NCBI GenBank assembly: GCA_900100595.1
Contig: FMUA01000016.1
Location: 28,765-73,877 of the forward strand
DNA from: Ruminococcaceae bacterium P7
GTDB taxonomy: Bacteria; Bacillota; Clostridia; Oscillospirales; Acutalibacteraceae
Length of the DNA: 45,113 bases
Direction of reading: 5' to 3'
A program made the position numbers and the translations under genes. The first letter of the stretch is position 1. The number at the start of each line of letters is the position of its first letter. The notes under the pieces are model-generated. The model did no database searches. It was not told the DNA's origin and saw nothing but the letters and a program-made list of their open reading frames with translations. Below, in pieces: positions 8,427 through 16,602 of the stretch.

Positions 8427-9044
8427 CTATCTTATAAAATGCGTCGGCTGCCATTTTTCTTTTTCAGGCAGACCGTATTGTTTTTTGCCGAGAGCGATGC
8501 TCTTCATCAAGAATGTCATATTACGGGCAAGCACCCTCATCGTTTGCAGTCCTTCCGAATCCTGTTCAGCCTGACCTTTTTCTCTGCCGTGTACGGAGTT
8601 CCAATACTGGCTTGACGCTACGGGCATTCCGCAGATGGTAAAATACTTGTTCAGCTCATCAAAGGTTGCCGAGCAGCCTCCGCGTCTTGCTACCGCGACA
8701 CTCGCGCCGACCTTCATGGTCTTGTCAAAATGAGTGCTGTAGAAAAGTCTGTCAAGGCAGGCGATAAGCGTCGCGTTCGCCGAAGCGTAGTAAACCGGGG
8801 TAGCGACAACAAGCCCGTCAGCCTCCTCAAACTTCGGTGCAAGCTCATTTACAACATCGTTAAATACGCATTTGCCGTTCTTGAAGCAGGTTCCGCAGGC
8901 GATGCATCCGCGTATGTCTTTGTTTCCGATTTGAACAACCTCGGATTCCACTCCTTCGTTATCAAAAATCTTTACCATTTCGTTAACTGCGATCGTGGTG
9001 TTGCCGTTCACTCTGGGACTGCCGTTGATAATCAATACTTTCAT
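8427..9044 (-). CDS. NAD(P)H-dependent FMN reductase / flavodoxin-fold protein
   Basis: 205 residues from the ATG at 9044 (AAGGAGA upstream). The start KVLIINGSPRVNGNTTIAVNEM is the FMN phosphate loop of the NADPH-dependent FMN reductase/WrbA-like family, CIACGTCFKNGKCVFNDV is the paired-cysteine segment found in many clostridial members, and GLVVATPVYYASANATL follows. It reduces FMN or an iron-sulfur or quinone partner with NAD(P)H. It starts only a base or two after the stop of the transporter gene upstream. Ends with TAG. Confidence 0.9.
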   Translation of the reverse strand: MKVLIINGSPRVNGNTTIAVNEMVKIFDNEGVESEVVQIGNKDIRGCIACGTCFKNGKCVFNDVVNELAPKFEEADGLVVATPVYYASANATLIACLDRLFYSTHFDKTMKVGASVAVARRGGCSATFDELNKYFTICGMPVASSQYWNSVHGREKGQAEQDSEGLQTMRVLARNMTFLMKSIALGKKQYGLPEKEKWQPTHFIR

Positions 9045-9045
9045 A

Positions 9046-9942
9046 TTATTCTTTCTCCTTAACAATTCTATTTTTCTTTTTTAAGCTAACGCTCTGAAGC
9101 AGTATTCCACCGATTATCAGTACGAGCGCAAATACCGCGTTAATTGTGATTTGTTCTTTTAAAACGAACCACGATATGATAATCGAAATAAACGGCACAA
9201 GGTAAGCGAGGTTTGCTATTTTGGCGGAATCGCTTGCGTCCTTTAACGCAATCGCCCACAGCAGATACGCCACAGCGTTGACTACGATCCCGAGCCACGC
9301 TATTCCTAACCACTGCACTCCGATAATTGGCTGCCATTTTTCAAAAAACAAGCTCAGCACAAACGAGCACACCGCAGTCGTAAACCAGATCCACATCATA
9401 GTGACATTCTGATTAAGGCTGTGCTTTTTGTTGAGCACCTAAAAAAGTCCGTAACAGATCGCCGCCGTAACGCACGCGATGATCCCTAATAATCTGTTAC
9501 CCGATGCGCTTTCGCCGCTGCCGAGCGTAAGCACCACGATTCCCGCGAATGACATCAGCATAGCGATGATCTTCTTTGCCGTAAACTTTTCTTTGAGGAT
9601 AATACAGGCGAATATCACTATCATCACCGGCCACAGATAGTTGAGGATACAAGCCTCCTGTGAGCCGAGCTCGGCGATTCCGTAATAGTAAAGCGCCGAG
9701 TACATAAACAGCCCCAGAAAACCCAAGCCTGCAATAGTAAGGTAATCCCGAACTTTGTAGCTTGTCATCTCTTTTATTGAGCCGTTAATTATATTCAGAA
9801 TCAGCAGGAACACAAACGCAAACGCGCTGCTTATCGTGAGCGCTTGAAGATTCGGGATATCCCGAAGCACGAGCTTTACAACCGTCGCGAGCGTCGACCA
9901 GATAAGCACAGTCACTCCTGCGTATATATAGCTTTTTTTCAT
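9046..9942 (-). pseudogene. EamA/DMT transporter interrupted by an in-frame amber codon
   Basis: Read through, this is a standard 298-residue, ten-helix drug/metabolite exporter: two EamA repeats, the first beginning MKKSYIYAGVTVLIWSTLATV and the second after AICYGLF. A TAG at 9441-9439 sits exactly between ICYGLF and VLNKKHSLNQNV, in the same frame, where family members have a sense codon. A GTG directly follows. Without suppression only five helices are made from the first part; the second half could restart at the GTG or not be made. A single point change explains it. TAG ends the neighbouring FMN reductase gene, so genome-wide recoding is not indicated. Confidence 0.85.
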
Positions 9943-9981
9943 ATATTACTTCCTTTTTGGGTTTCTATATTGAAACAAAAC

Positions 9982-10311
9982 TTATTTTGCAACTACGATC
10001 GTGAGCATTTCCAAATCATCATTGCCTGTGTTTATAATGGTGTGTTCAAATCCTTTCGGGCAGATGTGCATAACGCCCGCTTTCAGTTCTTCTTCCTCAC
10101 CGTTACAAATCGCTTTTACCGTACCGCTGATGATATAGTTGAGGTCGTCTCCTGAGTTTTGCGTGTGAGTTCCAATACTGCCGCCTTTATGGATTCGGGT
10201 GGGAATAATACGATAGTTTTCGTCATTGTACATCTTCACAGTCATCATTCCTGTGCCGTCGTTCATACACGGAATTTTTATCTCCTGAATTTCGTTAAAA
10301 TCTATTAACAT
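9982..10311 (-). CDS. Small cupin-domain protein
   Basis: 109 residues of a single cupin barrel. Motif 1 is GGSIGTHTQNSGDDLNYIISG (metal ligands would be the His and acidic residues), motif 2 is GVMHICPKGFEHTIINTG. Single cupins bind a metal or small ligand and act as isomerases, sensors or have unknown roles; I cannot assign one. It lies six bases after the stop of the acetyltransferase gene, so co-transcription is likely. Confidence 0.85.
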   Translation of the reverse strand: MLIDFNEIQEIKIPCMNDGTGMMTVKMYNDENYRIIPTRIHKGGSIGTHTQNSGDDLNYIISGTVKAICNGEEEELKAGVMHICPKGFEHTIINTGNDDLEMLTIVVAK

Positions 10312-10317
10312 AGTTTG

Positions 10318-10956
10318 TTATCCTTCCCCGCCGAAGCCGTTGACAACAATATCATCCCACGCTTCTGCGTCGATTTCTTCGTCCTTGAACAGTTTTTTTC
10401 TGTCGGCTTCGGTGATAGTTTTTATAACTTTGCACGGGTTACCCACAGCGATACTCCACGGAGGAACATCACGGGTAACTACGCTGCCTGCGCCGATGAC
10501 TGAATTTGAGCCTATCGTAACGCCCGGAAGAACTACCGCATTGCCTCCTATCCAAACGTTATCGCCGATTGTGACGGGTTTTCCGTATTCATAGTATGAA
10601 CGGCGCGTATCGGGATGTACGGGATGTCCTGCGGTATAAATCGCCACATTCGGCGCGAGCATACAGTTATCGCCGATTTTTACCTTTGCAACATCTATAA
10701 TCGTACAGTTATAGTTTGCGAAAAACTCCTTGCCGACTTCAATATTAAAGCCGTAATCGCAGTAAAACGGCGGATTGATAAATGCTTCGTCCGACTTGCC
10801 GAGCAGCTGTTTAACTACTTCCTTTATACCGTCAAAATCGGAACGATCCATAAAATTGAGCTGCTGTAAAATCTTACGGCACTCCGCCTGCTGAGCGAAT
10901 GCTTCGTCGTCGCAAACATATGCCATACCCTTATCTCTGCGTTCAATCTGATTCAT
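10318..10956 (-). CDS. Maltose/galactoside O-acetyltransferase-like enzyme
   Basis: 212 residues. An N-terminal helical cap (about 1-60, with the Mac-type A-x-x-R-x-x-x-Q region) precedes a left-handed beta helix of hexapeptide repeats (VKIGDNCMLAPNVAI through IGSNSVIGAGSVVTRDV). The catalytic His is in IYTAGHPVHPDTR. It transfers acetyl from acetyl-CoA to a sugar hydroxyl. AGGAGG lies eight bases before the ATG. Length and ending NPCKVIKTI match the LacA/Maa family. Confidence 0.92.
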   Translation of the reverse strand: MNQIERRDKGMAYVCDDEAFAQQAECRKILQQLNFMDRSDFDGIKEVVKQLLGKSDEAFINPPFYCDYGFNIEVGKEFFANYNCTIIDVAKVKIGDNCMLAPNVAIYTAGHPVHPDTRRSYYEYGKPVTIGDNVWIGGNAVVLPGVTIGSNSVIGAGSVVTRDVPPWSIAVGNPCKVIKTITEADRKKLFKDEEIDAEAWDDIVVNGFGGEG

Positions 10957-10975
10957 AGCGTCCTCCTATTATATT

Positions 10976-11452
10976 TTATGATTCGTTGACCAGCTTACCT
11001 GTCATATGCTCCATCACAAGCTCAAGACAGCATACTCTTGAAAACGCGCTGTCAAGTTCTTTTTGAATGTACTCTTCGTCGTCTGTAAACTTTCTGCACA
11101 GATTTGTGCAGATTTCTCTTTTTTTATCCTCATCGGTGACAATCTTAATTCGTCCGAAAACCACCACGCTGTTGATATTCAAAGCCCACTCGCCTTCCTT
11201 GCGGAAGCCCTCGTCCATTACGCAATAACTCACCTTATCGCATTTTTGAATTGCGTCGAGCTTATGACCGACCTTCGCGCAGTGAAAATATAACTTCTTA
11301 TCCTTCTCGCTGTACCAGTGATCCAGCGGGATGCCGTAAGGATAACCATCATCACCTATCATAGAGAGAACTCCCCTCGGCTGTTCCTTTAAAATCTGAA
11401 TACACTTTTCATCGCTGATTTGCTGCTTGAAGCGCCGCATTTCTCTGAACAT
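10976..11452 (-). CDS. Pyridoxamine 5'-phosphate oxidase-like flavoprotein
   Basis: 158 residues from the ATG at 11452 (GGCGGTGA upstream; an ATG four codons later is possible). The split-barrel pattern RGVLSMIGDDGYPYGIPLDHWYSEKDKKLYFHCAKVGHKLDAIQKCDKVSYCV is characteristic of the NimA-like branch, which binds FMN and in some cases reduces nitro compounds. The His-rich Y-F-H-C-A-x-x-G-H segment supports NimA similarity. The role here is unproven. Confidence 0.88.
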   Translation of the reverse strand: MFREMRRFKQQISDEKCIQILKEQPRGVLSMIGDDGYPYGIPLDHWYSEKDKKLYFHCAKVGHKLDAIQKCDKVSYCVMDEGFRKEGEWALNINSVVVFGRIKIVTDEDKKREICTNLCRKFTDDEEYIQKELDSAFSRVCCLELVMEHMTGKLVNES

Positions 11453-11596
11453 CTGTCTCACCGCCGTATAATTTGCTAAACGCAGCCTTTGATATAGCCA
11501 CAATTCTTTCGATATTTTTCAATTCTGCATTTTCTTATTTCATTAAAATCGTATCCTACCGGTTTTATAAGTTTTGTTCCCTTGCCAAATCAGAAT
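11453..11596. other. AT-rich intergenic stretch
   Basis: Between the flavoprotein and cyclase genes. No convincing hairpin terminator or consensus promoter could be picked out by eye; it should hold the promoter for the flavoprotein gene. Confidence 0.4.
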
Positions 11597-12154
11597 TTAT
11601 ACTTCTGCGACTACTCTGCACGGAAGTCCTGTCATCTCGGCGTAGTTCATCGGATAGGTGTTTGCCTGAAAATATCCACCGTTATCAAGAACGGCTTTTA
11701 AATTACAGAGGTTTTCGATGATGAACACACCCCTGTCGGCACAGTATTGGTCTTTAGGAGTATGCTCTTTGCCGCGCCTTACTCCCGCAAAATCAACGCC
11801 GATAATCGAAATGTCTTTATCAAGCAGCGCGTCAATCAGCTCATTTGACAACTGTGGATGCTCGGTGAAATACGCCTTTCCACCGTATCCGATTTTTTCA
11901 ATAAATCCTGTGTAAAATGCTACGAACATTTTGCTTTCAACATCATCAAGGTTTACATCATCAATGTCAATATCTCTGTCCTTAACACCTGACACATCAA
12001 ATACGATACCTTTTCTCCGCGTGTATTCCAGCGGAAACTCCTTGTTCATCACATCAAAGTGAGTTCCGAGATGACCTACAAGTGCTTTTTTCTCGTTACC
12101 CTGCGCGTCGGTTACCATTTTTGGTGTAATTTTTAAAGTAATGTCAATTAACAT
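11597..12154 (-). CDS. Cyclase-family (kynurenine formamidase-like) hydrolase
   Basis: 185 residues from the ATG at 12154, behind GGAGG. The family metal motif H-x-G-T-H-x-D is present as GHLGTHFDVM near residue 42, followed by FDVSGV, and the later DISIIGVDFAG and FIIENLCNL segments fit the cyclase/arylformamidase fold. Members hydrolyse amides or lactones with a metal; the substrate is not known. The gene stands alone, after the DUF5131 terminator. Confidence 0.87.
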   Translation of the reverse strand: MLIDITLKITPKMVTDAQGNEKKALVGHLGTHFDVMNKEFPLEYTRRKGIVFDVSGVKDRDIDIDDVNLDDVESKMFVAFYTGFIEKIGYGGKAYFTEHPQLSNELIDALLDKDISIIGVDFAGVRRGKEHTPKDQYCADRGVFIIENLCNLKAVLDNGGYFQANTYPMNYAEMTGLPCRVVAEV

Positions 12155-12221
12155 ATTTTCCTCCGTTAAATTCCGATTTATCCTACTGTATATCATAACA
12201 GATAAAATAAAAAATGTCTAT

Positions 12222-12260
12222 GAAAAGCTCCGCTTGGAAACGTGAAATATCCAAACGGAG
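12222..12260 (-). terminator. Terminator of the DUF5131 gene
   Basis: On the minus strand CTCCGTTTGGA pairs with TCCAAGCGGAG (12250-12260 with 12228-12238; one G-T wobble), followed by CTTTTC. It lies six bases past the DUF5131 stop. Confidence 0.82.
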
Positions 12261-12266
12261 GTAGTT

Positions 12267-13142
12267 TTATTCTTTACACTTGCCACAGCGGGTACAGCCG
12301 TTGCAGATTGGTTTCATTCCGCAGGTTTGGCACTTCTCACCGAAATAGGGTTTGTAGAAATTCTCATTGGCAATTTTGAAGCCGAGCTGACGGGTTAGCT
12401 TGAAGTTAATCGGTTTGCCTTGAAAGCTAAGTCCCGATTTATAAGCTTGATTAGCCTGTAACTCGCTGCCCTCAATTTGATAGAGCTTGCCATCCTTGAC
12501 AAAGCGTCTGCCTGTGCCGATAAAGGCGAAAGTAACGCCGAACTCTTTGCACTCGTCGCTTAGCTGTTTTACCCATTCATAATGGCAGGGACGCGCGCCC
12601 GCATAATTCTCGCCGTCGCAGATGACTTGTTCAAGCTGTCCGCTTTTGAGGTATTCTTTTATGCTGACCGAACCGATAAACGGAGCGCACATAATGCCCT
12701 TGTGCTTGAACGGCAGAGAAAGCAGAATCGGGATGCGCTCGTCGGCTCTCCTTTGATTCTCACAGCTAACGTTGAAAAAGACATTCTCCCAACCGTCGTC
12801 CCAATCACTCGGTAGGCAATCCCTTACTCTCTGCGGACGTTTCGTCAGCAAGAAGAAAACGACGTCGGGGCGTTGACGGATGATGTTCCACGCTTCATCA
12901 CGCCACCCGTCTGCTTCCTCAAGGAAAAAATCGGAGGTCATACACACACGGAGCTGTTCGCCGCTTTTGACTTTGTAATGTCCGCTTCTGTCCTTTGACA
13001 GCGGATATTTAAAACCCACTTTGGTGCGGTAGATATCCGCGCCGTTCCTGCCGCGCTGAGCGTCAAGAAAATACATATAGCAATTCTCGCAGCCCTCGCT
13101 GCACTTTTTGCATCCGTGCCACGGATTCCAAATGTCGTGCAT
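12267..13142 (-). CDS. DUF5131 protein (phage Gp37/Gp68-like)
   Basis: 291 residues. The N-terminal WNPWHGCKKCSEGCENCYMYFL is the DUF5131 signature and resembles a radical-SAM-type cysteine cluster (C-x2-C-x3-C-x2-C). The middle holds FFLLTKRPQRV and NVFFNVSCENQRRADERIP. The tail carries two more cysteine clusters, CQTCGMKPICNGCTRCGKC, which could bind zinc or iron-sulfur. The family is common in phages and also found on chromosomes; the reaction is unknown. AGGAGG precedes the ATG. It has its own terminator. Confidence 0.88.
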   Translation of the reverse strand: MHDIWNPWHGCKKCSEGCENCYMYFLDAQRGRNGADIYRTKVGFKYPLSKDRSGHYKVKSGEQLRVCMTSDFFLEEADGWRDEAWNIIRQRPDVVFFLLTKRPQRVRDCLPSDWDDGWENVFFNVSCENQRRADERIPILLSLPFKHKGIMCAPFIGSVSIKEYLKSGQLEQVICDGENYAGARPCHYEWVKQLSDECKEFGVTFAFIGTGRRFVKDGKLYQIEGSELQANQAYKSGLSFQGKPINFKLTRQLGFKIANENFYKPYFGEKCQTCGMKPICNGCTRCGKCKE

Positions 13143-13190
13143 AATCTCACCTCCTGAAAATATTATACAATATCGTTAGTTTTCTGTCTA

Positions 13191-13220
13191 TAAAAAGCTC
13201 CGAGTTTTAACGCTCGGAGC
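13191..13220 (-). terminator. Terminator of the sirtuin-macrodomain transcript
   Basis: GCTCCGAG (13197-13204) pairs with CTCGGAGC (13213-13220); on the minus strand TTTTTA follows. It begins six bases past the sirtuin stop. Confidence 0.87.
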
Positions 13221-13225
13221 CTTCG

Positions 13226-14095
13226 TTAATTCAAATCGTTTATCACCTTACCGATGTCGGCGTTGACACAGATGGATTGATCTGCGATCTCGTCGGGGCA
13301 GTAGCTCTCGCCGAGGTTCACGCAGATATACGCGGCGTTCTCATTCTGCGCCGTCAACTGCCAGAACGGGAATTTGATAATGACAGGCGTGTTGCCGCCG
13401 ACTCCCAATTCAAGATAGACAATATTTTTGTCCTTGTTCTCGTCAATGAAAGAGTTGTACCGCTCAGCCGCCTTGTGCCAGCCCTCGTCCTCGACAAATT
13501 TGTCGTCGCTTCTGAGGTTCATTGTCATCGGCTTTCCGCAGACAGGACAGTGCGGAACAAGCTCTGTCGGGATTTTCATATCCTTCTGCTGTTCGATCAT
13601 TGCAATAACCGCGTCATAGTTGTCGTAGTTTTTGTCGTGACAGGGAACGGAGCATTGGAACAGTCCGTAATCACCCTGCGTATAGAACAGTCGCTCCTTG
13701 TCGAAGCCTGCCATCTGAAACTGATGATCGACATTCGTTGTAAGGACAAAGTAATTCCTATCCTTAACGAGCTTTAGCAAATCATCATATACGGGCTTAG
13801 GCGCTTTTTCGTAGCGGTTGAAATATATATGTCTGCTCCACCACGCCCAGAAGGTTTCGTTATCGGGGAACGGGTAAAACCCGCCCGAATACATATCGAT
13901 GATTCCGTACTTCTCGGCAAAGTCGGAAAAGTGTTTGTAAAAACGTTCGCCGGAATATGTCAGCCCCGCGGCGGTGGACAACCCCGCGCCCGCGCCGATA
14001 ACAACCGCGTCGGCGTTATTGAGCTTTTCTCTTATCTGTTCAATCTGCTGAGAGTAATTCTCGGTAGAGTTCGTAATCGTAATCCTTGAAAACAT
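13226..14095 (-). CDS. Class M sirtuin (SirTM-like)
   Basis: 289 residues. The NAD site reads VVIGAGAGLSTAAGLTYSGERF (34-40 for GAGAGLS), TTNVDHQF is at 119-126, and where classical sirtuins have the catalytic His (H-G) there is YTQGDYG with Gln140. That replacement and linkage to a macrodomain gene mark class M sirtuins, which ADP-ribosylate proteins rather than deacetylate them (known for the staphylococcal and streptococcal members). A zinc cysteine set is visible (C148, C152, HCPVC near 183-187). The ATG lies inside the upstream macrodomain gene (56-bp overlap) but has its own GAGGTG at the right distance, so the two are coupled. Target protein is unknown; no GcvH-L or lipoate ligase gene is nearby. 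Confidence 0.88.
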   Translation of the reverse strand: MFSRITITNSTENYSQQIEQIREKLNNADAVVIGAGAGLSTAAGLTYSGERFYKHFSDFAEKYGIIDMYSGGFYPFPDNETFWAWWSRHIYFNRYEKAPKPVYDDLLKLVKDRNYFVLTTNVDHQFQMAGFDKERLFYTQGDYGLFQCSVPCHDKNYDNYDAVIAMIEQQKDMKIPTELVPHCPVCGKPMTMNLRSDDKFVEDEGWHKAAERYNSFIDENKDKNIVYLELGVGGNTPVIIKFPFWQLTAQNENAAYICVNLGESYCPDEIADQSICVNADIGKVINDLN

Positions 14096-14807
14096 TGAAT
14101 ATCACCTCAATTTCGTGTTCTTTCTGATATTCTTTTACGGTATTGACCGCGATCTGCGCGGCTATATCGTTTGGGAAGTGAAACTCGCCCGTGCTGATAC
14201 AGCAGAACGCTATACTTTTCAGATCATTCTTCACAGCTTCATTCAGGCAGGAGAGGTAACAGCTTTTGAGCAGCTCGCAGTCTTCGTCCGTGAGCCTGCC
14301 GCTGACAATCGGTCCTACTGTGTGGATAACATACTTGCACGGAAGATTATAAGCGGGTGTGATTTTCGCCTGACCTGTCGGCTCCTCGTGACCTTGCTTC
14401 CTCATCATCTCATAACAGGCATTACGGAGCTGAACGCCCGAAAAGGTATGGATTGCATTGTCGATACAGCCGTGACACGGGCAGAAGCAGCCGAGCATTT
14501 GTGAGTTCGCGGCATTAACAATAGCGTCGCATTTCAGCGTGGTAATATCACCCTGCCAAAGATAGATGCCCTTTTGCACAGGCTTTAAGTCAGCAATATC
14601 GGTAATGCCCTTGCGCGCGTTTTCTTCCTGCAAATACCCGTCCTGAATTGTTGTAAATTCCTCGCTGACAGGTTTCGGCATACGGATATTGAAGAGCGAG
14701 CGCAGAAGTCGCTTTTGACTATATTCATCTTGTGGAATAACAGTCGCTTCGCCTCGTTCAGCAAGTATATAATTTAATAAAAATATCCTTCTTTCTGCCT
14801 GTGTCAT
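14040..14807 (-). CDS. Zinc-containing macrodomain ADP-ribosyl hydrolase
   Basis: 255 residues from the ATG at 14807. A helical N-terminal cap (1-80) precedes the macrodomain, GDITTLKCDAIVNAANSQ (97-102 for VNAANS), then GCFCPCHGCIDNAIHTFSG, the cysteine/histidine cluster that holds catalytic zinc in the Zn-macro class; YVIHTVGPIV and CISTGEFHFP complete the ADP-ribose site. Zn-macro enzymes remove the ADP-ribose put on by class M sirtuins. It precedes and overlaps the sirtuin gene, making a writer-eraser pair. A GTG at 14843 is an alternative start but the cap length fits the ATG. Confidence 0.9.
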   Translation of the reverse strand: MTQAERRIFLLNYILAERGEATVIPQDEYSQKRLLRSLFNIRMPKPVSEEFTTIQDGYLQEENARKGITDIADLKPVQKGIYLWQGDITTLKCDAIVNAANSQMLGCFCPCHGCIDNAIHTFSGVQLRNACYEMMRKQGHEEPTGQAKITPAYNLPCKYVIHTVGPIVSGRLTDEDCELLKSCYLSCLNEAVKNDLKSIAFCCISTGEFHFPNDIAAQIAVNTVKEYQKEHEIEVIFNVFKDYDYELYRELLSAD

Positions 14808-14833
14808 AGTATCATCTTCTTTCTGTTGATCGT

Positions 14834-15865
14834 TTAGAAACACCTTTGCTTTCGTTCTTTTTTGCAGCGCTCAATATTTCCGCAGCGATAACACAACTCG
14901 TTATCGCACATTCCGTCGTTGTTGTAATATGAAAGAATGTTGTTTACGGTAGTCTCCGCAATATTGTTCAATGCATCTTCGGTAAGGAACGCCTGATGTG
15001 ACGTTACGATCACGTTCGGCATCGAGATAAGGAGTGAGAGCAGTTCGTCGTCCATAATATGTCCGGAACGATCTTCAAAGAAGATGTCGGCTTCTTCCTC
15101 ATATACATCCAGACACGCCGCGCCGATTTTTCGACTCTTAATACCGTCAAGCAGCGCCTCGGCGTCGATGAGCGCGCCACGCGAGGTGTTGACGATCACA
15201 ACGCCCTTTTTCATCTTTTCAATGGCTGAGCTGTTGATCATATGCTTCGTGTCTTCCGTCAGCGGACAATGCAGAGAGATCACGTCGCTTTCAGCGAAAA
15301 GTGTTTCGAGTGAAACGTAGTCGATACCCTCAACCGGATACAGATCGTATGCGATCACCTTCATTCCGAAGCCACGACAGATATCAATGAATATCCGCCC
15401 GATCTTTCCTGTGCCGATTACACCGACGGTCTTGCCGTGCAAGTCGAAGCCTGTCAGTCCGCTGAGCGAAAAATTGAATTCTCTCGTCCGGTTATATGCC
15501 TTATGGATACGGCGCACGGAAGTAAGCAGCAGAGCCATAGCGTGCTCGGCAACAGCGTATGGAGAATATGCCGGAACGTGAACAACGTGTATCTTGCCGA
15601 AAGCCGCACGGACATCAACATTGTTATATCCTGCACTCCGCAGAGCAATCAGCTTAACTCCGCTATGATATAACTGCTCGATGACATCGGCGTCAACCGA
15701 ATCGTTGACGAAAACACATACCGCGTCACAGCCCTCAGCGAGTGTTGCAGTATCCTTGTTCAGTTTCGTTTCAAGAAAACGGAATTGAATATCGTGTATT
15801 GCGCCGTAATGCTCAAATGACGGCTTATCGTATGCTTTGGTATCGTAAAATGCAACCTTGATCAT
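14834..15865 (-). CDS. D-2-hydroxyacid dehydrogenase (D-lactate type)
   Basis: 343 residues from the ATG at 15865. NAD binding is GKTVGVIGTGKIGRIFIDICRGFGMKVIAYD; the catalytic Arg is in IALRSAGYNNVD, Glu in LDVYEEE and His in VIVTSHQAFLTEDA, so it should be an active NAD-dependent D-lactate dehydrogenase-like enzyme. It has an odd extra tail: the last 24 residues hold five cysteines (C-x4-C-x2-C-x5-C-x7-C) and many lysines, not part of the usual family. It precedes the macrodomain gene by about 26 bp and follows the ferredoxin fusion gene by 20 bp, so the four probably form one operon. Confidence 0.92.
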   Translation of the reverse strand: MIKVAFYDTKAYDKPSFEHYGAIHDIQFRFLETKLNKDTATLAEGCDAVCVFVNDSVDADVIEQLYHSGVKLIALRSAGYNNVDVRAAFGKIHVVHVPAYSPYAVAEHAMALLLTSVRRIHKAYNRTREFNFSLSGLTGFDLHGKTVGVIGTGKIGRIFIDICRGFGMKVIAYDLYPVEGIDYVSLETLFAESDVISLHCPLTEDTKHMINSSAIEKMKKGVVIVNTSRGALIDAEALLDGIKSRKIGAACLDVYEEEADIFFEDRSGHIMDDELLSLLISMPNVIVTSHQAFLTEDALNNIAETTVNNILSYYNNDGMCDNELCYRCGNIERCKKERKQRCF

Positions 15866-15885
15866 TTTGTTATTCTCCGATTCTT

Positions 15886-16506
15886 TTATCTTTTTTCTAC
15901 AGCCCCAACGGGACAAACATATTTACAATTGCCGCAATGCAGGCAGTTCTCCTGATGGATGACTGCTGGTGTTTTACTGACATCAATACATTGCTGTGGA
16001 CAGACCTCCAAACAGCTCCCGCACCCAATACAGTTATCATTGATAAAGTATCCGCTTTGAGCAGTTTCCGTTTTTCCAAATGTAAAGCTCGCACGCTCAA
16101 TCGGCTTTTTACTGAGATCAAACCATTCTCCGCTGCCCTCGTATATCTGAAAGACCGTCAGCGCCTTTCGGGATTCCTCTGTCGGGTATATTTCATTCAT
16201 ATACGGATTCTTTTGGAAAAGCCCCGGTATTCTTTCAAAGCCTAATTCTCTGACCTTGCCCCGAACAGATACCGCCACGCTCGACATCGTGTCCTCACCC
16301 TTCATAGCAGTAAAAGCGAGAAACTTTCTGTTGATAAGCCTGTCATAAAAAGCTTTGCCTTTTGCGGTGAGAAAATATAGGCTGTCTTCATCACAATCCA
16401 TCATATCAATCGCACAGGTGACAGGCAAGCCCTCTTCATCGACGGTTGCAACAATGGTTCTGTGAATCTCATTGACGATATAGTTCAAATAATCTGCTGT
16501 GGTCAT
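15886..16506 (-). CDS. Flavin split-barrel protein fused to 2x[4Fe-4S] ferredoxin
   Basis: 206 residues from the ATG at 16506 (AAGGAG upstream). The first 140 are a pyridoxamine-phosphate-oxidase-like FMN barrel (IVATVDEEGLPVTCAIDMMDCDEDSLYFLTAKGKAFYDRL). The last 60 hold two ferredoxin motifs, CIGCGSCLEVCP and CLHCGNCKYVCP. The fusion can pass electrons between FMN and the clusters; the partner is unknown. First gene of the group that includes the D-2-hydroxyacid dehydrogenase, Zn-macrodomain and class M sirtuin. Confidence 0.9.
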   Translation of the reverse strand: MTTADYLNYIVNEIHRTIVATVDEEGLPVTCAIDMMDCDEDSLYFLTAKGKAFYDRLINRKFLAFTAMKGEDTMSSVAVSVRGKVRELGFERIPGLFQKNPYMNEIYPTEESRKALTVFQIYEGSGEWFDLSKKPIERASFTFGKTETAQSGYFINDNCIGCGSCLEVCPQQCIDVSKTPAVIHQENCLHCGNCKYVCPVGAVEKR

Positions 16507-16550
16507 AGATATGCTCCTTTGTATCGAATAATTGTTTTTCTCTATTATAC

Positions 16551-16582
16551 AGAAAGCCCCGCGATTATTCAACCGCGAGGCT
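16551..16582 (-). terminator. Terminator of the oxidoreductase gene
   Basis: AGCCCCGCG (16555-16563) and CGCGAGGCT (16574-16582) pair with one mismatch; on the minus strand TTTCT follows. It lies about 20 bp past the stop of the gene at 16603. The T tract is short. Confidence 0.6.
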
Positions 16583-16602
16583 GCATTTTTGCGAAAACTT
16601 GG

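Noticed and set aside
9439..9441. TAG read as an amino acid (alternative genetic code)
   Set aside because: TAG ends the adjacent FMN reductase gene, and other genes show no in-frame TAG.
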